Shown in pieces: positions 52,696 through 62,589 of a DNA stretch of 64,000 nt. The notes beneath the pieces were generated by a model, which had not been told where the DNA came from, made no database searches, and saw nothing but the letters and a program-made list of their open reading frames with translations. The position numbers and the translations under genes are program-made. Within the stretch, counting starts at the first letter, position 1, and each line of letters starts with the position of its first letter. Origin of the DNA: Salirhabdus salicampi (GTDB taxonomy: Bacteria > Bacillota > Bacilli > Bacillales > Alkalibacillaceae). The stretch lies in NCBI RefSeq assembly GCF_024259515.1, contig NZ_JANBWE010000003.1:310001-374000 (forward strand), read 5' to 3'.

Positions 52696-54414
52696 ATGAG
52701 TTGGGAGAAAGAATACAAAAAGTGGCTTGAATTTGACACGTTAAATGGAGATTTGCGTGTTCAATTAGAGAAAATGATAGATGAAGGTGCAATAAAAGAG
52801 AGCTTCTATAATAACTTAGAATTTGGTACTGGTGGTATGCGGGGAGAGCTAGGACCGGGGATAAACAGAATGAATATCTATACAGTAAGAAGAGCAGCTG
52901 AAGGATTAGCAAATTACATTGAAGAAAAGGGAGCGGCATTCAAAAAAAGAGGGGTAGTAGTTGCCTACGATTCTCGTCATTTCTCTCAAGAATTTGCTAT
53001 TGAAACAGCGAAAGTCATGGGTGCACACAATATTCCGACATATATATTTACTTCTCTGCGACCAACACCTGAACTATCATTTGCTGTCCGCTACTTAAAA
53101 ACCGCGGCAGGTGTAATGATTACAGCTAGCCATAACCCGCCGGAGTATAACGGTTATAAAGTGTATAACGAAGAGGGTGGACAAGTTCCGCCGGAACAAG
53201 CAGAGCAAATCATTCAAAAGGTAAATAAAGTTGAAGATGAACTTACAGTTCCGGTGCTTACGAAAGAGGAACTGGAACAAAAACAACTACTAAGATGGAT
53301 TGATGAAGAAATAGATAAAGAATATTTAAGACGATTAAAAGAGATTTCATTAAACCCAACTATATTAAAAGAACATGCCGACAATTTAAACGTTGTCTTT
53401 ACTCCTTTACATGGAACGTCATACCACCTTGTTAAAGAAGGGTTGGGGCAAATTGGCATTCGTAATGTCAACATTGTGGAAGAACAAGCTACCCCAGATC
53501 CGGAGTTCTCAACTGTACAATCACCGAATCCGGAAGAGCATCAAGCATTCGAAATGGCGATCCAGTATGGTGAAAAGACAAATGCAGATATATTAATAGG
53601 AACGGATCCAGACGCAGACCGTTTAGGGGTAGCGGTTAAAAATCATAACGATGTATACCAAGTTTTAACCGGAAACCAATTGGGTGCACTATTGCTAGAT
53701 TATATTTTGAAAAACACAGAACAACTACCAGATAATGGGGTCTTAATTAAGACGATTGTGACATCAGAGTTTGGGAAAGCTATTGCATCCCATTATGGTG
53801 TGAAAACATTAAATACGTTAACCGGCTTTAAGTTTATAGGTGAGAAGATTCAAGAATTTGAAGAAACAGGGCAGAACACATTTTTATTCGGTTATGAAGA
53901 AAGTTATGGATTTTTAATTTCCGACTTTGCTCGAGATAAGGATGCTGTTCAGGCTGCAGTATTAGCATGTGAAATGGCCGCTGTTTATAAAGCTGAAGGT
54001 AAGTCTTTATATGAAGCTTTAGAGGAATTATATGAAAAGCACGGTTATTATTTAGAAGACTTACATTCTATTACGCTAAAAGGAATAGAAGGTACAGAAA
54101 AAATAAAGAACATTATGTCTAAATTTAGGAAAGACCCAATCGTAGAGATTGGGAGTATGTCAGTAGAGGTAGTTGAAGATTACCAAAGTCAAGAGCGGAG
54201 ACACTTGCGTTCTGGCGAAATCGAACCAATTCATCTGCCAAAATCAAATGTTGTTAAGTTTGTCTTAAATGATGATTGTTGGTTCTGTTTAAGACCATCA
54301 GGAACTGAACCGAAAATTAAGTTTTACTTTGCTGTTAAGAGTAATTCCTATCGGAACAGTTTACAGAAGCTAGAAGAAATTAAAGACCATGTATTAGCAC
54401 AAATTCATTTTTAA
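52696..54414 (+). CDS. pgcA: Phosphoglucomutase (alpha-D-phosphohexomutase family)
   Basis: This enzyme interconverts glucose-6-phosphate and glucose-1-phosphate, feeding GtaB. The 572-residue protein follows the four-domain phosphohexomutase plan: LEFGTGGMRGELGPGINRMN near residue 38, the active-site phosphoserine loop MITASHNPPEYNGYKVY near 143, the metal-binding IGTDPDADRLGVAV near 304, the sugar loop FLFGYEESYGFL near 400 and the phosphate-binding CLRPSGTEPKIKFY near 530. A GAGGGGG site precedes the ATG. It is the first gene of the plus-strand cluster and precedes the second gtaB, which uses its product. Confidence 0.95.
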   Translation: MSWEKEYKKWLEFDTLNGDLRVQLEKMIDEGAIKESFYNNLEFGTGGMRGELGPGINRMNIYTVRRAAEGLANYIEEKGAAFKKRGVVVAYDSRHFSQEFAIETAKVMGAHNIPTYIFTSLRPTPELSFAVRYLKTAAGVMITASHNPPEYNGYKVYNEEGGQVPPEQAEQIIQKVNKVEDELTVPVLTKEELEQKQLLRWIDEEIDKEYLRRLKEISLNPTILKEHADNLNVVFTPLHGTSYHLVKEGLGQIGIRNVNIVEEQATPDPEFSTVQSPNPEEHQAFEMAIQYGEKTNADILIGTDPDADRLGVAVKNHNDVYQVLTGNQLGALLLDYILKNTEQLPDNGVLIKTIVTSEFGKAIASHYGVKTLNTLTGFKFIGEKIQEFEETGQNTFLFGYEESYGFLISDFARDKDAVQAAVLACEMAAVYKAEGKSLYEALEELYEKHGYYLEDLHSITLKGIEGTEKIKNIMSKFRKDPIVEIGSMSVEVVEDYQSQERRHLRSGEIEPIHLPKSNVVKFVLNDDCWFCLRPSGTEPKIKFYFAVKSNSYRNSLQKLEEIKDHVLAQIHF

Positions 54415-54517
54415 AAACGAGCTCATCTAAAGACTAGTATTTTTTTACTAATTTAATTGTCAAGAAATGTATAAATGTTTTTATATGACCAATAATAAAT
54501 ATGCGGAGGGCTCTCAA

Positions 54518-55393
54518 TTGAAAAAAGTAAGAAAAGCAATTATACCCGCAGCAGGGTTAGGAACTAGATTTCTTCCAGCTACGAAAGCAATGCCGAAAGA
54601 GATGCTACCAATCGTAGATAAACCAACGATTCAATATATAGTAGAAGAAGCCATTGCTTCAGGTATTGAGGATATTATCATCGTGACTGGTAAGGGTAAG
54701 AGAGCAATTGAAGACCACTTTGATAATAACTTTGAGTTAGAAGATAATCTAATGAAAAAAGAGAAGTTCGAATTACTGGATAAGGTAAAACAATCAGCTA
54801 GAGTTGATATTCATTATATAAGACAAAAAGAACCACTAGGATTAGGGCATGCAGTATGGTGTGCAAGAAAGTTCATTGGTGATGAGCCATTTGCCGTTTT
54901 ACTTGGTGACGATATTGTTCAGTCTGACCAACCGTGCTTACAACAACTTATTCAGCAATATGAGGCGACTGGTTCTTCTATTATTGGTGTGCAGACTGTT
55001 CCTGACAGTGAAACACATCGTTACGGCATTATTGATCCATCGGAACAAGTGGGGAGAAGATATAAAGTAAATAGCTTTATAGAGAAACCAAAAGAGAACC
55101 CACCTTCTAACCTAGCAATTATGGGACGATATATTTTAACACCGGAAATCATGCAATATTTAGATAGACAAGAGACAGGAGCCGGTGGTGAAATCCAATT
55201 AACAGATGCAATTAATTTAATGAATTCTACACAAAAAGTTTATGCCTATGACTTTGAAGGTACCCGCTATGATGTTGGGGAGAAAATAGGTTTTATTAAA
55301 ACTACAATTGAAATTGCGCTATCTCATAGTGAAGTGAAAGACGAATTAGCCGAATATTTAAAGCAACTAACAAACGATAAAGTTGAAGTTTAA
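54518..55393 (+). CDS. gtaB: UTP-glucose-1-phosphate uridylyltransferase (copy 2)
   Basis: This is the second UDP-glucose synthase of the window, about 291 residues. It has the same [20 protein letters not shown] loop, [25 protein letters not shown] and LLGDDIV motifs as the copy at 30090, then a different C-terminal half. The TTG at 54518 is chosen since GCGGAGGG precedes it by seven bases and it gives the same N terminus as copy 1; an upstream ATG at 54467 has no comparable site. With pgcA before it, it supplies activated glucose to this cluster. Confidence 0.93.
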   Translation: MKKVRKAIIPAAGLGTRFLPATKAMPKEMLPIVDKPTIQYIVEEAIASGIEDIIIVTGKGKRAIEDHFDNNFELEDNLMKKEKFELLDKVKQSARVDIHYIRQKEPLGLGHAVWCARKFIGDEPFAVLLGDDIVQSDQPCLQQLIQQYEATGSSIIGVQTVPDSETHRYGIIDPSEQVGRRYKVNSFIEKPKENPPSNLAIMGRYILTPEIMQYLDRQETGAGGEIQLTDAINLMNSTQKVYAYDFEGTRYDVGEKIGFIKTTIEIALSHSEVKDELAEYLKQLTNDKVEV

Positions 55394-55422
55394 TATAATT
55401 TAAGAAAAAAGGAGAACTTTAT

Positions 55423-56442
55423 ATGAACTTATTAGTAACAGGTGGAGCAGGTTTTATTGGTAGTAACTTCGTCCGCTATATGTTAAAACAATACCCTACT
55501 TATAAAGTAGTAAACTATGATTTGTTAACTTATGCAGGAAATTTGGAAAATTTAAGTGATGTAGAAAACAATCCGAACTATAAATTTGTTCAGGGGGATA
55601 TTGCGAACAGAGAACTAGTCGAGCATGTTGTAAAGGAACATAACATTGATGTTATTGTTAACTTTGCGGCCGAATCCCACGTAGATAGAAGTATTACTCA
55701 ACCTGATATTTTTGTGAAAACGAATGTTTTAGGAACTCAAAATCTACTAGATGTTGCGAAGGCAAACTCTATCGAAAAATATGTACAAGTGTCTACTGAC
55801 GAAGTATATGGAACATTAGGTGACACTGGTTATTTTGTTGAAGATACACCATTAGCACCAAATAGCCCATACTCTGCTAGTAAGGCAAGTGCAGACTTAT
55901 TAGTTAGATCTTACTATGAAACATTTGGTATGAATGTGAATATAACACGTTGCTCAAATAACTATGGCCCATATCACTTCCCGGAAAAACTCATCCCTTT
56001 AATGGTAACGAACGCACTAGAAGGCAAGCCTTTACCAGTTTACGGTAATGGAAAAAACGTTAGAGACTGGTTGCATGTAGAAGACCATTGTTCAGCTATT
56101 GATTTAGTTATTCACAATGGTGAAGCTGGTGAAGTATATAATGTTGGTGGTCATAATGAAAAAACGAACATTGAAGTAGTAGAACTAATTGTTGAAAAGC
56201 TAGGTGCTTCTAAAGATTTAATTCAGTATGTGGAAGATAGACTAGGTCATGACAAACGTTATGCGATTGATCCTACTAAACTGGAAACTGAACTTGGGTG
56301 GAAGCCGAAGTTTAACTTCGCTACAGGAATAGAAGAGACGATTCAATGGTATTTAAGCAATAGAGAATGGTGGGAAAACATTAAATCCGGTGAATATTTA
56401 AACTACTACAAAAAACAGTATGAAGGGCGAGTAACAGTATAA
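55423..56442 (+). CDS. rfbB: dTDP-glucose 4,6-dehydratase
   Basis: RfbB converts dTDP-glucose to dTDP-4-keto-6-deoxyglucose, an early step toward rhamnose and other deoxysugars. The 339-residue SDR enzyme has the NAD loop VTGGAGFIGSNFVRYM, DLLTYAGNLENL, the active segment STDEVYGTLGD with the TDE triad, YSASKASADLLVR (YxxxK) and NNYGPYHFPEKLIPL. An AAAAGGAG site precedes the ATG. Its stop overlaps the rfbD start by one base. No rfbA or rfbC is seen in the window. Confidence 0.94.
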   Translation: MNLLVTGGAGFIGSNFVRYMLKQYPTYKVVNYDLLTYAGNLENLSDVENNPNYKFVQGDIANRELVEHVVKEHNIDVIVNFAAESHVDRSITQPDIFVKTNVLGTQNLLDVAKANSIEKYVQVSTDEVYGTLGDTGYFVEDTPLAPNSPYSASKASADLLVRSYYETFGMNVNITRCSNNYGPYHFPEKLIPLMVTNALEGKPLPVYGNGKNVRDWLHVEDHCSAIDLVIHNGEAGEVYNVGGHNEKTNIEVVELIVEKLGASKDLIQYVEDRLGHDKRYAIDPTKLETELGWKPKFNFATGIEETIQWYLSNREWWENIKSGEYLNYYKKQYEGRVTV

Positions 56443-57314
56443 TGTCAAAAATTGTAGTAACGGGTGCAGCTGGACAACTCGGTTCTGATGTTGTTCAGCA
56501 ACTTAGAAAAATAGATGAATATGAAGTATACGGTTTTACTAGGCAGGAGCTAGATATTACAAATGATGAAGAAGTCTTCAATACATTTCGTTCTATTAGA
56601 CCGGATGCTGTCATTCACTGTGCTGCCTATACAAAGGTTGACCATGCAGAAGAAGACCCAGATACCGCTTATCTTGTAAATGCCATTGGCTCCAGAAATA
56701 TCGCTGCCGCTTCTGAAAAAGTGAAGGCGAAACTCGTATATGTTAGTACTGACTATGTGTTTAATGGCGAGAGTGAAAAACCTTATCATGAGTTTGAAGA
56801 AACTTCACCTTTAGGTGTATATGGTAAATCGAAACTAGCAGGAGAAACATTTGTCCGTAACCTCCATTCTCAGTTTTTCATTGTACGAACGTCTTGGGTA
56901 TTCGGTGTGAATGGCCAAAACTTTGTCAAAACAATGATGGAGTTAGCGAAAAAGATGGATGAATTAAAGGTTGTAGAAGACCAAGTAGGTTCTCCTACCT
57001 ATACGCAAGATTTAGCAAGGAACATCATTGAAATGGTCCAGACAGAAAAGTATGGAACCTATCACGTTTCCAACTCTGGTCAATGCTCTTGGTTTGAGTT
57101 TGCTAGTGAGATTTTTAACCAGATTGGTAGCGATATTAAAGTGAATCCTTGTACTACAGAGGAATTTCCAAGACCGGCCCCAAGGCCGAAAAACTCTGTG
57201 TTTGACCATATGGCATTGAGGCTAAATCAATTTGCTGAAATGCCCCATTGGCGAGACGCGTTAACGAGATTTTTACAAGAATTACAGGAAAAGCAACAAA
57301 GTAAGGAAGAATAA
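56442..57314 (+). CDS. rfbD: dTDP-4-dehydrorhamnose reductase
   Basis: RfbD reduces dTDP-4-keto-rhamnose to dTDP-rhamnose with NAD(P)H. The 290-residue protein has VTGAAGQLGSDVVQQLRK, the segment RPDAVIHCAAYTKVDHAEED, LVYVSTDYVFNGESEKPYHE and GVYGKSKLAGE (YxxxK), then RTSWVFGVNGQNFVKTMM, all typical of RmlD. It overlaps the end of rfbB by one base and should be co-translated. The 3,5-epimerase that acts between RfbB and RfbD is not encoded here. Confidence 0.93.
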   Translation: MSKIVVTGAAGQLGSDVVQQLRKIDEYEVYGFTRQELDITNDEEVFNTFRSIRPDAVIHCAAYTKVDHAEEDPDTAYLVNAIGSRNIAAASEKVKAKLVYVSTDYVFNGESEKPYHEFEETSPLGVYGKSKLAGETFVRNLHSQFFIVRTSWVFGVNGQNFVKTMMELAKKMDELKVVEDQVGSPTYTQDLARNIIEMVQTEKYGTYHVSNSGQCSWFEFASEIFNQIGSDIKVNPCTTEEFPRPAPRPKNSVFDHMALRLNQFAEMPHWRDALTRFLQELQEKQQSKEE

Positions 57315-57334
57315 TTTTTAAGGAGGATTATAAG

Positions 57335-58024
57335 TTGGCGAATTTAAAGGGAAATGTAGAAGAATATAGAACAACACATGTCCATTATGATCAAACCGCT
57401 CAGGTTAACACCCTTTATCAAACTATGAAAAGAGCTACGGATGTGGTTGGGTCTATTATTGGACTTGTCGTGTTTTCCCCAATCTTTTTTCTAGTAAGTT
57501 TATTGTATTTATGGGGTAGTTCAAAAGGACCGGTGTTCTTTAAACAGAAGAGGGTAGGACATAATGGAAAGGAATTTTATATCTATAAGTTCCGATCCAT
57601 GGTTACGAATGCAGAGGAGAGACTGAAGAGCGATCCTGTTTTATATGAAAAGTATATACAGAATAATTATAAACTAGATCAGGATGAGGATCCTAGAATT
57701 ACGAAGATAGGTAAGTTTTTAAGAAAGACAAGTTTAGACGAGTTACCACAGCTAATTAATGTTTTAAAAGGTGACATGACGATTATTGGTCCAAGGCCAG
57801 TAGTGAAAGAAGAGTTAAGAGAGTACAAGGAAAGAAAAAGTGTATTATTATCTGTTAAGCCAGGGTTAACAGGCTATTGGCAAGTAAGTGGCCGGAGTGA
57901 TGTTGGCTACCCAGAAAGAGTAGATATTGAATTATATTATGTTTATAACCAATCGGTAAAATTAGATCTATCTATTTTCTTTAAAACGATATTGATCGTG
58001 TTGTTGAGAAAGGGAGCATACTAG
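57335..58024 (+). CDS. Priming undecaprenyl-phosphate phosphosugar transferase
   Basis: This enzyme starts a repeat unit by moving a sugar-1-phosphate from a nucleotide sugar to undecaprenyl phosphate. The 229-residue protein has one hydrophobic segment (VVGSIIGLVVFSPIFFLVSLL, near residue 40) and the bacterial sugar transferase domain: FFKQKRVGHNGKEFYIYKFR, SLDELPQLINVLKGDMTIIG and GPRPVVKEELREY, with KPGLTGYWQVSGRSDV. The TTG follows an AAGGAGGA site. Such short enzymes without extra N-terminal helices match the PglC/WbaP catalytic core. Which sugar is moved is not determined. Confidence 0.92.
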   Translation: MANLKGNVEEYRTTHVHYDQTAQVNTLYQTMKRATDVVGSIIGLVVFSPIFFLVSLLYLWGSSKGPVFFKQKRVGHNGKEFYIYKFRSMVTNAEERLKSDPVLYEKYIQNNYKLDQDEDPRITKIGKFLRKTSLDELPQLINVLKGDMTIIGPRPVVKEELREYKERKSVLLSVKPGLTGYWQVSGRSDVGYPERVDIELYYVYNQSVKLDLSIFFKTILIVLLRKGAY

Positions 58025-58026
58025 AA

Positions 58027-58932
58027 ATGCACAAAGTATCGGTTTTAATTCCGACATACAACGCTCACAATTATATTATTGACTTATTATCAAAACTTTC
58101 GAACCAAGAGATTGGGAACGACGAACTAGAAATTATCATTGTCGATTCTTCATCAAAAGATGATACTGTTGAACTTGTACAAAATAACTTTCCTAATGTT
58201 CAAGTTTTCGTGATCCCGAATGACCAATTTGATCATGGAGGGACGCGAAACCTACTTGTGTCCAAGGCATCAGGTGATTATTTGTTATTTATGACACAGG
58301 ATGCAATACCGTATGATAATTATTTAATTCAAAATTTATTATCTTCATTTACGGATGATGTGTTGATTAGCTATGCAAGACAGATACCAAGAGAAAGTGC
58401 AAAACCTACTGAACAGTTTGCTCGATCCTTTAATTACCCAGACCGTGGAGTTATTAAAGATAAATCGACTATTGAAGAACTAGGAATTAAAAATTTCTTC
58501 AATTCTAATGTTTGTAGTATGTATAAAAGAGAAGTGTTTGACTCATATCAATTCCCGGAAAAAATCATTCTAAATGAAGATATGATTTTAGCGTCTGAAA
58601 CGATTTTAGATGGCTATAAAGTATGCTACGCCCATGAAGCAAGGGTTTACCACTCCCACAACTATACAATGCTGCAGCAATTTAAGAGGTACTTTGATAT
58701 TGGGATGGCATTTAAAGATACAGAATATCTTTTAAAATATGCTTCAAATGAGAAAGAAGGGGCAAAATTCGTTAAACAGCTCCTGCGTTATTTGTTCAAA
58801 AAACGTTACTATTATTTAATACCGGTAGCAGTTTTAGAGACAATGGCAAAGTATGCGGGTTATTTACTAGGAAAGAATCATAAGAAATTACCAGTGACAG
58901 TCAAGAGAACATTATCAGCATATATGAAATAA
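58027..58932 (+). CDS. GT2-family glycosyltransferase (rhamnosyltransferase-like)
   Basis: This is a 301-residue inverting glycosyltransferase with a GT-A fold. The N terminus reads HKVSVLIPTYNAHNYIIDLL, then IIIVDSSSKDDTVELVQ, GGTRNLLVSKASGDYLLFMT and QDAIPYD in the place of the metal-binding motif. The C-terminal third has hydrophobic stretches and basic residues that suggest membrane contact. It follows the priming enzyme by two bases, so it probably adds the second sugar. The resemblance to rhamnosyltransferases and the presence of rfbBD suggest rhamnose, by inference. Confidence 0.85.
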   Translation: MHKVSVLIPTYNAHNYIIDLLSKLSNQEIGNDELEIIIVDSSSKDDTVELVQNNFPNVQVFVIPNDQFDHGGTRNLLVSKASGDYLLFMTQDAIPYDNYLIQNLLSSFTDDVLISYARQIPRESAKPTEQFARSFNYPDRGVIKDKSTIEELGIKNFFNSNVCSMYKREVFDSYQFPEKIILNEDMILASETILDGYKVCYAHEARVYHSHNYTMLQQFKRYFDIGMAFKDTEYLLKYASNEKEGAKFVKQLLRYLFKKRYYYLIPVAVLETMAKYAGYLLGKNHKKLPVTVKRTLSAYMK

Positions 58933-58953
58933 TAGGGGAAGTGTGAAACATTT

Positions 58954-60186
58954 ATGGTTGGGCTTTTATTGTTTTTAATTTTATTAAGTGTAGTAGGTTA
59001 TTACTTACACAGAACATTCTTGAATAGTTTAACACTGTTTTATGGCATTTGGGGATTTATTATTCTGCTATATTCATTTCAATTAAGTCACCACCTAAAC
59101 GATCTTTCAAATAGAAGTTTAATCGTCTTTTTTTTGACGTTCGCTATGTTTATGGTAGGTTATTTAGTTTCTTTCTTTGTTTTGAATAAAACTACATCTT
59201 TTGAAACCTTAAGGGAACATCAACCAACAGCTCCCCAATTCATATTGGACATAAACCAATCACTTATAGATAAAGGACTCGCTTTTATTATTATCTTTAC
59301 GATTATTCAAGGTATATTTAGTGGTGGTTATCCATTGGCTTGGCTGTTACTAGGCATAGGGAAAAACTACACTCAATATGGGATACCTACATTTAATGGT
59401 TTGCTCATGAGTTTTATTATCTTCTTCGGAACACTGCTGTACATCTTGAATAAGGAAAAGCCCCAATTGCGTTTGCAATTGTATTTATTAGTTATCTTCT
59501 TTATTCCAGTTTTAGTTATATCGAGGCAAGTATTAGTTACACTCTTGATACAGATCGCCATCATTAAATTAATTTACAGCAAGAAGATCAACTATAAAAA
59601 GGTAATACCTTCATCAATTATATTAGTAACTTTATTTGGGCTAATTGGAAATTTACGAACAGGGTTGAGTAAGTTTGTCGAAGTTGCTGATATAAAGAGT
59701 GAAAGTATTCCGTACCTATTATCGGGTTTTTACTGGGTGTATATGTATTTAACCATGACAGTAGCAAACCTTAACTCCTTGTTTTCAAAGGCAAACATGG
59801 AATTCGCTTATGGATGGAACATGTTAAATTCCTTCTTTCCAACTATTATCGTTGACACACTTTATATAGATAGTTTTACATCAAAACTGTCTTCATATCT
59901 TGTAAGCATAAACTTTACAGTCTCTGGTTATATGGCTAAACCATATTTAGACTTTGGCATAATTGGATTAGTCGTTTATACCCTGGTCCTTGGTGTATTA
60001 GCATATGTTGTATACCACAATTTCAAGAAAAATATAAACTATTTGTCGTTGATGATATTTGTCGTATTTACACAAATTATCTTAATGTCATTCTTTACGG
60101 ATTTCTTACTTTACTTGCCAGTTTCTTTTCAGTTCTTTTGGATTTTTGTATTTCGCCGTTATTTATACAAACCTCATAAAAAGTAA
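58954..60186 (+). CDS. wzy: Wzy-type oligosaccharide repeat-unit polymerase
   Basis: The product has 410 residues, mostly hydrophobic, with about 11-12 predicted membrane segments and a longer polar loop near residues 240-290. No short catalytic motif is visible, which is normal for Wzy. Context supports the call: it lies between two glycosyltransferases and is followed by a Wzx-type flippase. It belongs with oligosaccharide repeat unit polymerases; a role as ligase is less likely. An AGGGGAAG site precedes the ATG. Confidence 0.78.
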   Translation: MVGLLLFLILLSVVGYYLHRTFLNSLTLFYGIWGFIILLYSFQLSHHLNDLSNRSLIVFFLTFAMFMVGYLVSFFVLNKTTSFETLREHQPTAPQFILDINQSLIDKGLAFIIIFTIIQGIFSGGYPLAWLLLGIGKNYTQYGIPTFNGLLMSFIIFFGTLLYILNKEKPQLRLQLYLLVIFFIPVLVISRQVLVTLLIQIAIIKLIYSKKINYKKVIPSSIILVTLFGLIGNLRTGLSKFVEVADIKSESIPYLLSGFYWVYMYLTMTVANLNSLFSKANMEFAYGWNMLNSFFPTIIVDTLYIDSFTSKLSSYLVSINFTVSGYMAKPYLDFGIIGLVVYTLVLGVLAYVVYHNFKKNINYLSLMIFVVFTQIILMSFFTDFLLYLPVSFQFFWIFVFRRYLYKPHKK

Positions 60187-60231
60187 TTGGAAAAGTGTAT
60201 TCATATAGCTTACAGATTAAGGTGGAATAAA

Positions 60232-61212
60232 ATGGATTCTTTACTCGATTTAATTATAATCAACTATAATACGAAAGAACTTAGTGACAAGTGTATTACG
60301 AGGTTGATGGAGTTAGGGCTGCATAAGAAATTTGGTATCTATTATATAGATAACGACTCTTCTGATGGTTCCTATGAATTTATCAATGAAAAATATGGCC
60401 AACATATTACAGTAGTACAAAATAAAGAAAATCGCGGTTATAGCTATGCTGCGAATCAAGGAATTGAGCTCTCTTCCAGTAGGTATGTCATGATTTTGAA
60501 TACTGATATATGGATGGGGGATAACTTTATAAGTACCTGTCTAGAGTACCTGGAAGAGCACGGAAATGTAGGTGCAGTAACAGGGAAGTTGTTGAAATAT
60601 GACTTTGATCAAATGTGTTCCGTAAATGTTATCGATAGTACGGGTATTGCCGTTTACAAAAACATGCGCATGGTTGATCGAGGCCAAAATGAAGCTGACA
60701 TTGATAAATATAACGATAGTATTCACGTGTTCGGTGTTTCCGGGGCGGCTCCAATTTACCGGAGAGAAGCTTTAGACGATATTAAATTAAACGACGAATA
60801 CTTTGACAATGACTTTTTTGCTTACAAAGAGGACATTGATCTATCATGGCGTTTAAGAACTTATGGTTGGGAATGTCATTACGTACCTGATGCGATTACT
60901 TATCACGGAAGAGCGATTGGACAACCGCAGAAGTTAAAGTTCTTAATTAAACATCGGAATACCCAATCTGATTTCATCAAAAAACTATCGTTTATAAACA
61001 GCTATTTAATTTTAATCAAAAACGCGAATGTAAAAAACGTAATAAACGCTATGCCGCGGGAAGTTATTAAGCTCTTTTATATCCTTTTATTTGAACCGAG
61101 ATTGTTAAGTACCATTCCAGAAATATTCCGTAAATCTAAAATAATGTTAAAAAAGAGAAAAGCAATTAAACAACATGCCAAAAATAGAGATAGTAAATTA
61201 ATGTTGCATTAA
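60232..61212 (+). CDS. GT2-family glycosyltransferase
   Basis: This GT-A fold glycosyltransferase has about 326 residues. It contains LLDLIIINYNTKELSDKCIT at the start, YYIDNDSSDGSYEFI, ENRGYSYAANQGIELSSSRY and the metal-binding MILNTDIWMG near residue 88, then the catalytic region FAYKEDIDLSWRLRTYGW near 200 with YHGRAIGQP after it. The start at 60232 follows AAGGTGGA; 15 upstream codons are open but have no ribosome binding site. The pattern EDIDLSWR resembles the WbbL-like rhamnosyltransferase group. Confidence 0.86.
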   Translation: MDSLLDLIIINYNTKELSDKCITRLMELGLHKKFGIYYIDNDSSDGSYEFINEKYGQHITVVQNKENRGYSYAANQGIELSSSRYVMILNTDIWMGDNFISTCLEYLEEHGNVGAVTGKLLKYDFDQMCSVNVIDSTGIAVYKNMRMVDRGQNEADIDKYNDSIHVFGVSGAAPIYRREALDDIKLNDEYFDNDFFAYKEDIDLSWRLRTYGWECHYVPDAITYHGRAIGQPQKLKFLIKHRNTQSDFIKKLSFINSYLILIKNANVKNVINAMPREVIKLFYILLFEPRLLSTIPEIFRKSKIMLKKRKAIKQHAKNRDSKLMLH

Positions 61213-61241
61213 TGATTACATCTATGAATTAAGGAGCTTTT

Positions 61242-62558
61242 ATGAGTATTATTCAAAAGAAATTAAAAGATAAATTAGATGATAATTTTAAAGGCATCCT
61301 AAAAGGTAGTGTAATAGCATTTTTAATTAAAATGTTGGGTGCAATAATTAACTTCACAGCTAACATTGTCTTAGCAAGGTTTCTCGGAGCGGAAGGAGCC
61401 GGTGTCTATTTTCTAGCTTTGACGTTATCAACTGCAGCTTCCGTTATTGGTAGAATGGGTTTGGACAATACGATGTTACGATATATTTCCTCATCAAAGG
61501 CCGAGAACAATTTGGGCAAATTGATGAGCGTTTATCGTAAGTCAATGTTTATATCTTTAACTGTGTCAACTGTAGTTGCCATTTTGATTTTGGTAACCAG
61601 CCAGTTTATTGGTACTATCATTTTTAATGACCCATCCTTAGTAATACCGCTGAAAATTATGGCATTAAGTGTAATTCCATTTGCTTTGCTTAATTTACAT
61701 GCCGAGGCGTTGAAAGCAATTGGGAAAATATCAAAAGCCATTTTTGTACAAGGACTAGGAGTCCCTCTATTGTTCTTATCATTTATGTTTGTTTTCTATA
61801 AGGAGAATAGCGTTGAAAGTGTAGCAATTGCATATGTCCTGTCAACTGTTTTCATATTACTGATTGGATATTTGTTTTGGACGAATTCCATTAAGGCAAA
61901 TAAAGGATATAAAAGTGACAACTTTGAAACAAATGTAATATTAGCAACAAGCCTCCCGTTATTGTGGGTAAGTTTAATGAATTTAGTCATGAATATTGCT
62001 GATACGGTTATGTTAGGTATGTTCTCCGACAGTAAGGATGTAGGGATATATGGAGTAGTACTCCGTATTACAATGATTAGTAGTATGTTATTAATCGCCA
62101 TTAACAGTGTAGTAGGTCCGAAGTTCTCTGAACTATGGACGAAAGGTGAGTTATCAAAGCTAACGAAACTATCCCAATTATCAACATTTATTATGTTATT
62201 AATCGCGATTTCGTTTTTAACACCATTCCTAATCATTCCAGAATTCATACTGAGCCTGTTCGGAGAGGAATTTATCCAAGGAACGTTAGCTTTAATTATC
62301 TTAGCGATCGGACAGTTCGTCGTACTAGCAACTGGACCAGTAGCCTACCTATTAATGATGACTGGACATGAAAAGTTTCATCGTAACAATGTAGTACTAT
62401 GTGGAATCTTGAATATTATTTTAAACTTTGTGTTAATTCCTAACTATGGACTACCAGGCGCAGCAGTCGCAACAGCAACATCGCTTATTTTAAAAAATAT
62501 ATTAGCAGTGATTTTTGTTAAACTAAAACTGAAGATTGCATTATTTAAATATTTTTAA
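61242..62558 (+). CDS. wzx: Wzx-type polysaccharide flippase
   Basis: The 438-residue protein has about 12-14 membrane segments of the MOP superfamily and should flip the lipid-linked repeat unit to the outer face of the membrane. It begins with a polar stretch, then SVIAFLIKMLGAIINFTANI and VLARFLGAEGAGVYFLALTL, which is the common opening of Wzx proteins. Near residue 250 lies LVMNIADTVMLGMFSDSKDV and near 400 ILNFVLIPNYGLPGAAVATA. An AAGGAG site precedes the ATG. It completes the Wzx/Wzy set of this cluster. Confidence 0.88.
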   Translation: MSIIQKKLKDKLDDNFKGILKGSVIAFLIKMLGAIINFTANIVLARFLGAEGAGVYFLALTLSTAASVIGRMGLDNTMLRYISSSKAENNLGKLMSVYRKSMFISLTVSTVVAILILVTSQFIGTIIFNDPSLVIPLKIMALSVIPFALLNLHAEALKAIGKISKAIFVQGLGVPLLFLSFMFVFYKENSVESVAIAYVLSTVFILLIGYLFWTNSIKANKGYKSDNFETNVILATSLPLLWVSLMNLVMNIADTVMLGMFSDSKDVGIYGVVLRITMISSMLLIAINSVVGPKFSELWTKGELSKLTKLSQLSTFIMLLIAISFLTPFLIIPEFILSLFGEEFIQGTLALIILAIGQFVVLATGPVAYLLMMTGHEKFHRNNVVLCGILNIILNFVLIPNYGLPGAAVATATSLILKNILAVIFVKLKLKIALFKYF

Positions 62559-62589
62559 GTGAAATAGTAGGATAAGGGGATTTATTACT

